This document shows, one piece after another, positions 1-5,131 of a stretch of DNA of 5,359 bases (positions are counted from its first letter, which is position 1; every line of letters begins with the position of its first letter). The position numbers and the translations under genes are program-made. Source of the stretch: Singulisphaera sp. GP187 (GTDB taxonomy: Bacteria; Planctomycetota; Phycisphaerae; Phycisphaerales; SM1A02); assembly GCA_945896765.1 (NCBI GenBank), contig CAMDEL010000122.1, forward strand, positions 1-5,359, in the 5' to 3' direction. Under the pieces are notes generated by a model. That model searched no databases. It was not told where the DNA came from and saw only the letters and a program-made list of their open reading frames with translations.

Positions 1-1016
1 AGTGCCGCACTCTTGCCATCTGGATTCAGTGCAATTTCCGTCGCAGCGCTTGCAAGGGATTTGACTTCCTCGCTGTCGAACGTGTCATCTGGCGCTGTGA
101 ATTTCATCGCTATCGGCATTGCACCTGTCGTGTCGAGATCCAGTCGATACAGTTTGTCCCAGACTGTGAAAAATGCGCGCCGACCATCGCGGCTGACCGA
201 AAGATCTTTCACATCTTGCCCTTCAAATCCAGTCAAACGACGCGCAGTTGCTCTGCCATTTGCATCCTGAACGAAGACATTGACAGTTGCGAGATCTCGA
301 TCAGAAAGAAAAAGAAAACTGGAATCATTACGCCACTGCGCCCATCCATCGTTGCCTTGAAAGTCCGTCAGTTGCACGAACATTGCATCGCCTGTCGCTG
401 ATGTGTCATACATCCAGACATCACAATTATCACTGCCGCGATATCCACGACGAGTCCAATCACTGCCGCCGCGCTCGAAGAGAAAACGCTTGCCATCAGG
501 TGATGGAACTGCGGCGCGCCCGAATGCTCCATGGCGACGTGTGGGCTCGCCTCCAGTCAACGCAACGAAGTACGGACGAGGCGAACGAAAGAGGTCGTAA
601 TCGAGTGATGCGGAAAAATCGAGCGCGGGTTCGCCTGTTGGAGTTGTTGAAAAACTTGAGATGCTCAAGATCTCGTCGGTGTTGGTCACTCTTCGCAGTG
701 ATCCACCCATCGGATCGATTGTGTACAAGTTGCGCCCACCATCGCGCGTACTTTCGAAAGCGATCATGGATCCATCTGGACTCCACACACTTCGCGATTC
801 ATCAGCAGGATGACTGGTCAAGCGCGTCGCAGCGCCGCCATCGGCAGCGCCCTTCCATAAATCACCGCGCCAAGTAAATGTCACAAAGTTTCCGTCGGGG
901 CTCGCCGCCGGGAATCGGGGCAAATCAATTTCCGCTGCAGCGACGAATGGTGCGAATTGAAAGGTGACGAAAAGGCAGATCATCCGATACGCACGACAAG
1001 TGAGGCTTTTCTTCAT
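1..1016 (-). CDS. Tricorn-like S41 protease, exported, N-terminal part (C-terminus beyond window start)
   Basis: Seen: an open frame of 338 codons runs leftward off the window edge. The first ATG (1014-1016) is preceded four codons upstream by an in-frame TAA, so this start is well fixed, but there is no Shine-Dalgarno site. Residues 1-28 look like a signal peptide (MKK, hydrophobic stretch about 11-24, then FVAAA before EIDL). PD40/WD40-like propeller repeats follow: SPDG at 39-42, 79-82 and 172-175, GDLW at 51-54, RLT at 65-67, the motif GYRGSDNCDVWMYD at 191-204, LTDFQGNDGW at 216-225, and an NPDG at 331-334. Known: this repeat order matches the N-terminal beta-propeller of bacterial tricorn homologues (peptidase family S41, typically about 1,000 residues or more), which cut oligopeptides with a C-terminal PDZ and Ser-His-Ser-Glu domain. 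Inferred: a periplasmic protease co-transcribed with the SPFH gene 30 bp upstream. The catalytic residues are not in the window, so activity cannot be judged. A TolB-like or other PD40 protein is the alternative. Confidence 0.86.
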   Translation of the reverse strand, partial: MKKSLTCRAYRMICLFVTFQFAPFVAAAEIDLPRFPAASPDGNFVTFTWRGDLWKGAADGGAATRLTSHPADESRSVWSPDGSMIAFESTRDGGRNLYTIDPMGGSLRRVTNTDEILSISSFSTTPTGEPALDFSASLDYDLFRSPRPYFVALTGGEPTRRHGAFGRAAVPSPDGKRFLFERGGSDWTRRGYRGSDNCDVWMYDTSATGDAMFVQLTDFQGNDGWAQWRNDSSFLFLSDRDLATVNVFVQDANGRATARRLTGFEGQDVKDLSVSRDGRRAFFTVWDKLYRLDLDTTGAMPIAMKFTAPDDTFDSEEVKSLASAATEIALNPDGKSAA

Positions 1017-1046
1017 GCCAACACTTTAGCCCATCTTCAGTTCAAA

Positions 1047-2030
1047 TTATTCCTGTTGCGAGGATGTCGATACAACAGGCTGCGCGCCTCGCTCGCTGCA
1101 AAGCACAACAAGCAGATTGGCGATCATTGATGCTTTTTGCGCGCTGTTCAGTTCGACCGTCTTTTTTGCTTCCAATCTTGCGAGCGCTAATTCGACCATG
1201 CCAACTGCTCCGTCAACGATGCGTTGGCGCGCTGCGACAACTGCGCCAGCTTGCTGTCGTTGAAGCATCGCTGCTGCGATTTCTGGCGCATACGCAAGGC
1301 TTGAAATGCGCGCCTCGAGAATTTCAATTCCCACCTTAGACAACCGCGCTGCAATTTCTGCTTGCAATTTTTCGCCGACGGAGTCCGTGTTGCCACGAAG
1401 ACTCATCGCGGAGTCATCTGAACTGTCATAGTGATAATGGCTCGCAAGATTTCGTAGCGCAGCTTCGGACTGCGTCTCGACATATTGATCGAACGCTTCA
1501 ACATTGAAGAGAGCTTCTGCTGTATCGATCACACGCCAAACAACAACTGCTGCGATCTCGATTGGGTTGCCATCAAGATCGTTGACTTTAATCGGATGCC
1601 CGCGGCCACGTTTCGCTGCAACGACAACTCGTCCCGATGCGGGATCCTTGACTTCGCTGCTCGACTGCGATCCCGTTTCAAATGTGCGAATGCGAAGCGA
1701 CAGAAGCTTCTTGGAAGAAAATGGATTGACATAATGAAATCCAATGGCGCGCACGCTGCCTCGGTATCGCCCAAAGAAAAGCACAACACGACTTTGATTT
1801 GGATTCACAACAAAAAAGCCAGCCCAATTAAAGAGCCACAGAAACCCGAGAATCGCGCAGATCACGATGCCTGCAATCCCAATTGGAATTCCAGATGGAT
1901 CGTTGAACTTTGCGCCCGCGACAGTGGAAATCGAAACACTCAAACAGAAGACGATTGCGGGCAGCGCAATCAATTGAAATGGCAGGATCAGCCAGCCCGA
2001 ATACGGTGAAAGTGGAATTTCTTTAATCAT
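1047..2030 (-). CDS. SPFH/band-7 domain membrane protein (prohibitin/stomatin superfamily)
   Basis: Seen: 327 residues. Two hydrophobic segments (about 13-38 and 48-75) form a hairpin. They are followed by a typical SPFH start, FFVVNPNQSRVVLFFGRYRG (72-91), then HYVNPF (99-104), VNDLDGNPIEIAAVVVWRV (149-167) and AEALFNVEAFDQYVETQSEAA (171-191). LRGNT (211-215) leads to a helical region containing EILEARISSLAYAPEIAAAM (236-255) and RQQAGAVVAARQRIVDGAVG (258-277). Known: these motifs mark a prokaryotic SPFH family of about 280-310 residues. SPFH proteins oligomerise at membranes and often modulate membrane-linked proteases. Inferred: Arg81, Arg88, Arg90 and Arg94 after the second helix put the SPFH domain in the cytoplasm by the positive-inside rule. 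Odd: residues 120-146 (QSSSEVKDPASGRVVVAAKRGRGH core) form an extra Ser-rich then basic insert where relatives I recall join FET almost directly to KVND. The start is supported by GGGAG six bases upstream. First gene of a minus-strand operon; exact client unknown. Confidence 0.93.
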   Translation of the reverse strand: MIKEIPLSPYSGWLILPFQLIALPAIVFCLSVSISTVAGAKFNDPSGIPIGIAGIVICAILGFLWLFNWAGFFVVNPNQSRVVLFFGRYRGSVRAIGFHYVNPFSSKKLLSLRIRTFETGSQSSSEVKDPASGRVVVAAKRGRGHPIKVNDLDGNPIEIAAVVVWRVIDTAEALFNVEAFDQYVETQSEAALRNLASHYHYDSSDDSAMSLRGNTDSVGEKLQAEIAARLSKVGIEILEARISSLAYAPEIAAAMLQRQQAGAVVAARQRIVDGAVGMVELALARLEAKKTVELNSAQKASMIANLLVVLCSERGAQPVVSTSSQQE

Positions 2031-2036
2031 CTGTCT

Positions 2037-2041
2037 CTCCC
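2037..2041 (-). promoter_or_regulatory. Shine-Dalgarno site of the SPFH gene
   Basis: On the minus strand the sequence GGGAGAGACAG directly precedes the ATG. The GGGAG core sits six bases upstream of the start codon, an ordinary spacing. It is the only clear Shine-Dalgarno site among the five gene starts in the window, and it fixes the SPFH start at 2030. Confidence 0.75.
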
Positions 2042-2074
2042 AAATTGGTGCGATGAATCATTTTACGCCTAAAC

Positions 2075-2080
2075 TATTAT
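2075..2080 (+). promoter_or_regulatory. Putative -10 element (TATTAT) for the M42 peptidase gene; likely leaderless transcript
   Basis: The plus strand reads CTATTATAACTATG, with TATTAT (TANNNT form) ending four bases before the ATG at 2085. A start site five to seven bases downstream of such a -10 would fall on or within the start codon, giving a leaderless mRNA. This agrees with the absence of any Shine-Dalgarno site and with an in-frame TAA at 2070-2072, which rules out a more distant start. The element shares five bases (2076-2080) with the opposing TATAAT. A promoter further upstream, around 2040-2065, cannot be excluded. Confidence 0.4.
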
Positions 2081-2081
2081 A
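2076..2081 (-). promoter_or_regulatory. Putative -10 element (TATAAT) for the SPFH-tricorn operon
   Basis: The minus strand reads AGTTATAATAG, containing a perfect TATAAT about 46 bases upstream of the SPFH start. Transcription would begin near 2069 and give a 5' leader of about 39 nt that includes the Shine-Dalgarno site. At 17-bp spacing the -35 position reads GAAAGT, which is a poor match to TTGACA. The call therefore rests on the -10 alone and on its position in the only divergent intergenic region. Confidence 0.5.
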
Positions 2082-2084
2082 ACT

Positions 2085-3170
2085 ATGCGACCAGAATCAC
2101 TTTCGTTCCTTCACCGACTTCTCGACACGCCAAGTCCTTCGGGATTTGAAGCGCCAGGGCAAAAACTCTGGTTGGAATATGTAAAGCCGAGTGCCGCACG
2201 AACGTGGTCCGATGCATACGGAAACTGCTTTGCGGAAATCGTCCCTGCGCAAGCGAAGCGAACCGTCGCCGTGTGCGGACACGCAGACGAAATCGGATTG
2301 ATGGTCAATCATGTTGATGCACAAGGATTTGTCTATTGCAAAGCCATCGGCGGCATCGATGCAGGATCAATAGTCGGAAAGCGCATTCAATTTTTATCAA
2401 CTGTCGCAGGAGTCAAGAATCCTGTCATTGGACTCGTGGGCGCAACGGCGATCCATTTGCAAGACAAAGACGCTGGTGCGAAAGTACGAAAATTGCACGA
2501 ACTTTTCATCGATATTGGCGCGAAGGATCAAGCCTCGGCGATGGCACGACTCAATATCGGCGACGCTGGCGTCTTCTTAGATTCGAGCATGATGATGACT
2601 GAAGAACTGATCGTTGCGCGCGCGCTGGATAATCGAATCGGAACATTTGTCGCAGCAGAGACGCTGCGCTTGATCCACGAACAGAAGGATCAACTGAAAG
2701 TTCGTGTCGTCGCCGTGAGCACTGTGCAAGAGGAAGTTGGATTGCATGGAGCATCGATGATCGCAGAGAGCGTGCGACCAGACATCGCGTTGGTGACCGA
2801 TGTTGGGCACGCGACTGATAGCCCTGGAATTTCTCACGCGCAGCACGGACAATACAAGATGGGCGAAGGGCCGAAGATTGCACTCGGTGGCGCAATGCAT
2901 CCTGCCGTCGTTCAAAGATTGATGGCGGCTGCTGCTGCGAAATCCATACCACTGCAACGTGCAGCGACGCCTGGCCGCAGCGGAACTGACACCGATGCGA
3001 TCTTCACGCGCGCCGGTGGAATTCCAAGTGGCCTGCTCAGTTTGCCGATTCGATATATGCATACAACCGTTGAATTGGCGAATATCCGTGATTTACGGCA
3101 AATTTCAGAGGTTTTTGCTGCGATGATTCTCGGACTCGGCGCAGATGAAATAATGACTTCTTCGCTGTGA
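2085..3170 (+). CDS. M42 family metallo-aminopeptidase (glutamyl aminopeptidase / endoglucanase M / FrvX type)
   Basis: Seen: 361 residues, the usual length of the family. It opens with LLDTPSPSGFE (12-22). The two-metal site is complete: GHADEIG with His66 and Asp68 (65-71), ALDNRIG with Asp182 (180-186), VQEEVG with the Glu216-Glu217 pair (214-219), DVGHATD with Asp239 (239-245), and RYMHTTVE with His326 (323-330). GRSGTDTDA (297-305) is also typical. Known: M42 enzymes are cytosolic, use a dinuclear zinc or cobalt site, form dodecameric tetrahedral (TET) particles and trim short peptides from the N-terminus. No signal peptide is visible. The start is the first possible one, because an in-frame TAA lies five codons upstream. 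It is transcribed divergently from the SPFH-tricorn pair and lies 34 bp before the methyltransferase. Substrate preference cannot be read from the sequence, and the older label cellulase M is probably misleading. Confidence 0.95.
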   Translation: MRPESLSFLHRLLDTPSPSGFEAPGQKLWLEYVKPSAARTWSDAYGNCFAEIVPAQAKRTVAVCGHADEIGLMVNHVDAQGFVYCKAIGGIDAGSIVGKRIQFLSTVAGVKNPVIGLVGATAIHLQDKDAGAKVRKLHELFIDIGAKDQASAMARLNIGDAGVFLDSSMMMTEELIVARALDNRIGTFVAAETLRLIHEQKDQLKVRVVAVSTVQEEVGLHGASMIAESVRPDIALVTDVGHATDSPGISHAQHGQYKMGEGPKIALGGAMHPAVVQRLMAAAAAKSIPLQRAATPGRSGTDTDAIFTRAGGIPSGLLSLPIRYMHTTVELANIRDLRQISEVFAAMILGLGADEIMTSSL

Positions 3171-3204
3171 TTCGTCTAATGTCGGATAGACTCGCTCCCC
3201 AATT

Positions 3205-3834
3205 ATGTTGAAGTTCGTCCATCAAGCCATTCGCGATATTCGCACAACAGGCTCGGTCTTCCCGAGTTCTCCTGCGCTTGCAAAGGCAATGACGAGATCG
3301 TTGCGAAACCATCGGGGCGAGAAGAAGATTTTAGAAGTTGGACCAGGGACTGGTCCTTTCACATCGGCAATCCTTGATGCGCTGCGTGGACACGATTCAT
3401 TTGACATTGTCGAGGTGAACGAAGTTTTCTGTGCCCATCTCGAACATCGACTCCTGAAGGATTATCGCGCGCACCACCCATCCATCAGCGTCAAGTTGCA
3501 TGCGATGCCGATTGAGCAAGCGCCCCTTGAAGGCGGATATGACTTCGTGATCTGCGGATTGCCATTTAATAATTTTCCACTTGCGCTGACACAGTCGATC
3601 TTCGATCAGCTTCTCGCTTTGATGCGCGACGGCGGAGAGATGACATACTTCGAATACGCGGGCGTACGAACGATCAAGCGTCCGTTTATTGGCGCAAGTG
3701 GTCGCGATCACATTCGCCGTTTTGAAGCATTTCGACAATCAACTTCGAAAGCGCACATCGTGACGAAACGCTTGGTTGTCGCAAATTTTCCGCCAGCACA
3801 CGCAATGCGAATCATCAAGCGGCAAGGGTCATAA
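3205..3834 (+). CDS. Class I SAM-dependent methyltransferase, phospholipid/ornithine-lipid N-methyltransferase-like (PmtA/OlsG type)
   Basis: Seen: 209 residues. The N-terminal motif IRDIRTTGSVFPSSPALAKAM (9-29) is followed by SAM motif I ILEVGPGTGPFT (42-53), an acidic end of strand two in IVEVNEVF (68-75), and a motif IV-like CGLPFNNFP (117-125). There is no signal peptide and no clear membrane helix. Known: the TGSVxPSS N-terminus joined to EVGPGTGPxT is typical of COG3963, the bacterial phospholipid N-methyltransferases (PmtA). OlsG, an ornithine-lipid N-methyltransferase described from the planctomycete Singulisphaera, is a homologue. rRNA adenine dimethylases are more distant relatives. 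Inferred: a peripheral membrane enzyme that methylates a lipid amino headgroup. The substrate (phosphatidylethanolamine or ornithine lipid) is not decided by sequence. An in-frame TAG at 3187-3189 fixes ATG 3205 as the first usable start, and no Shine-Dalgarno site precedes it. It sits between the M42 gene and dapL (19 bp), probably in one transcript. Confidence 0.8.
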   Translation: MLKFVHQAIRDIRTTGSVFPSSPALAKAMTRSLRNHRGEKKILEVGPGTGPFTSAILDALRGHDSFDIVEVNEVFCAHLEHRLLKDYRAHHPSISVKLHAMPIEQAPLEGGYDFVICGLPFNNFPLALTQSIFDQLLALMRDGGEMTYFEYAGVRTIKRPFIGASGRDHIRRFEAFRQSTSKAHIVTKRLVVANFPPAHAMRIIKRQGS

Positions 3835-3836
3835 AA

Positions 3837-3848
3837 GAAAGATCTTTC
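3837..3848. repeat. 12-bp perfect palindrome GAAAGATCTTTC before dapL
   Basis: GAAAGATCTTTC reads the same on both strands and ends five bases before the dapL ATG, in the 19-bp gap after the methyltransferase. The identical 12-mer also occurs at 199-210 inside the tricorn-like gene, where it is coding. It could be an operator half-site arrangement, or a weak GAAA/TTTC hairpin over the ribosome landing zone, but chance is a fair explanation. Confidence 0.35.
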
Positions 3849-3853
3849 GAACT

Positions 3854-5113
3854 ATGTTCCACATCAACGAAAACTATCTCAAGCTCTCTGCCGGATATCT
3901 CTTCCCAGAAATCGCGCGGCGAGTTGCGACGTATGCGAAAGAGAATCCCGCCGTTGCGCCACGCATCATTCGCTGCGGCATCGGCGATGTGACGGAACCT
4001 CTGCCGCCCGCCGCCGCGCACGCGATGCGCAAAGCAATCGATGATTTGACCAAGCACGAAACTTTTCGTGGTTATCCCCCGCCTTCTGGATATGACTTTG
4101 TTCGCGCTGCAATCGCGCAAGGCGATTTTCGTTCTCGTGGATGCGATATCGCAGACGACGAAATTTTTCTCAGTGATGGATCAAAGCCTGATGCAAGCGC
4201 GGTCTTGGAAATCCTTGGCGTCGGCAATCGAGTTGCGATCACGGATCCTGTCTATCCCGTTTATGCAGATACGAATGTGATGCATGGAAATTCTGGCCCT
4301 GCACTTTCGAGCGGCGGATACGAAGGGTTTACATATTTGCCGTGCACGCCCGCGAATGATTTTTCTCCAGCATTGCCCAGTGGAAAAGTGGATGTCATCT
4401 ATCTCTGCTCGCCCAACAATCCAACAGGCGTGGTGCTTGATCGCGCCGCTCTCACTCGCTGGGTGAAGTACGCCCGCGAAAACGGCGCGCTGATTTTGTT
4501 TGATGCCGCGTATGAGGCGTTCATTCGTGAAGATGGAATTCCCCATTCGATTTATGAAATTGATGGCGCCAAAGAATGCGCAATTGAGTTCCGATCGTTT
4601 TCGAAGGTTGGTGGATTCACTGGCGTGCGCTGCGGATACACCGTGGTACCCAAGACACTGCACGGAGCATCGAACGATGGGACTCGCGTCTCACTTCATG
4701 GACTTTGGATGCGACGGTGGGCAACATGTTCCAACGGAGTTTCCTGGCCTGTGCAGTGCGCAACGGCGGCGCTCTATTCACCTGAAGGTCGTCAACAAAC
4801 TCGCGCGTTGACAGATTTTTATATTGCCAACGCGAAATTGCTTTCAGCAGCGTGTGAAGAACTTGGACTGAAGACATATGGCGCCGCAAATTCTCCGTAT
4901 GTTTGGATGACATGCCCGAGCGGGATCGGATCACTTGGATCATGGGAAACATTTGATCTCTTGTTGCGTGAAGCGCAAGTCGTTACGACGCCTGGTGCAG
5001 GATTTGGAAAGTGCGGCGAAGGATTCATTCGAATCAGCGCCTTCAATTCGCGCGCAAATGTCGAAGAAGTCGCGCGCAGATTGTCAGTGCTTTCGCCGAG
5101 CGCGGCGCGATAA
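3854..5113 (+). CDS. dapL: LL-diaminopimelate aminotransferase
   Basis: Function: a PLP enzyme (EC 2.6.1.83) that converts tetrahydrodipicolinate directly to LL-diaminopimelate with glutamate as amino donor, bypassing the acylated DapD/DapC/DapE steps to lysine and peptidoglycan. It is cytosolic. Seen: 419 residues, close to the family's usual 400-420. Diagnostic motifs are NENYLKLSAGYLFPEIARRV (5-24), GIGDVTEPLPP (42-52), SDGSKPD (107-113), DPVYPVYADTNVM (131-143), SPNNPTG (186-192), DAAYEAF (217-223) with the PLP-pyridine Asp217 and Tyr220, SFSKVGGFTGVRCGYTVVPK (248-267) with the Schiff-base Lys251, and GEGFIRISAF (388-397) with the expected substrate-carboxylate Arg393. The frame stays open back to a TTG at 3776, but that would overlap the methyltransferase. 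The family N-terminus begins at ATG 3854, so I chose that start. Odd: Pro112 stands where I recall a Cys in many relatives, and IGSLGS (358-363) looks slightly longer than usual. No strong Shine-Dalgarno site; a perfect 12-bp palindrome lies five bases upstream. Confidence 0.97.
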   Translation: MFHINENYLKLSAGYLFPEIARRVATYAKENPAVAPRIIRCGIGDVTEPLPPAAAHAMRKAIDDLTKHETFRGYPPPSGYDFVRAAIAQGDFRSRGCDIADDEIFLSDGSKPDASAVLEILGVGNRVAITDPVYPVYADTNVMHGNSGPALSSGGYEGFTYLPCTPANDFSPALPSGKVDVIYLCSPNNPTGVVLDRAALTRWVKYARENGALILFDAAYEAFIREDGIPHSIYEIDGAKECAIEFRSFSKVGGFTGVRCGYTVVPKTLHGASNDGTRVSLHGLWMRRWATCSNGVSWPVQCATAALYSPEGRQQTRALTDFYIANAKLLSAACEELGLKTYGAANSPYVWMTCPSGIGSLGSWETFDLLLREAQVVTTPGAGFGKCGEGFIRISAFNSRANVEEVARRLSVLSPSAAR

Positions 5114-5131
5114 AGCCCGGCCCGAAATCGC

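Noticed and set aside
287..877. A 196-residue open frame on the plus strand, rich in Arg, His and Cys.
   Set aside because: It lies antisense to the tricorn-like gene, has a composition typical of an opposite-strand shadow, and no recognisable domain. The minus-strand frame has a signal peptide and family motifs.
1870..1900. Adjacent palindromic words CCAATTGG/GGAATTCC inside the SPFH gene.
   Set aside because: They are explained by repeated Ile-Gly-Ile-Pro codons in the second membrane segment and sit well inside the coding region.
1485..2009. A 174-residue open frame on the plus strand.
   Set aside because: It is antisense to the SPFH gene, whose conserved motifs cover the whole span.
2551..3062. 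Two long minus-strand open frames (133 and 161 residues).
   Set aside because: Both are shadows of the M42 gene, whose metal ligands lie in this region. They show Arg/Ser-rich low-information sequence and no motif.
3776..3853. N-terminal extension of dapL from a TTG at 3776.
   Set aside because: It would overlap the methyltransferase by 59 bp, and the DapL family N-terminus matches from ATG 3854.
4181..4663. A 160-residue minus-strand open frame.
   Set aside because: It is antisense to the dapL core, which carries the PLP-binding motifs. No family resemblance.
5092..5115. Possible terminator hairpin at the end of dapL (CGCCG-AGCG-CGGCG).
   Set aside because: The stem is only 5 bp, lies inside the coding sequence, and no T-run follows on either strand.
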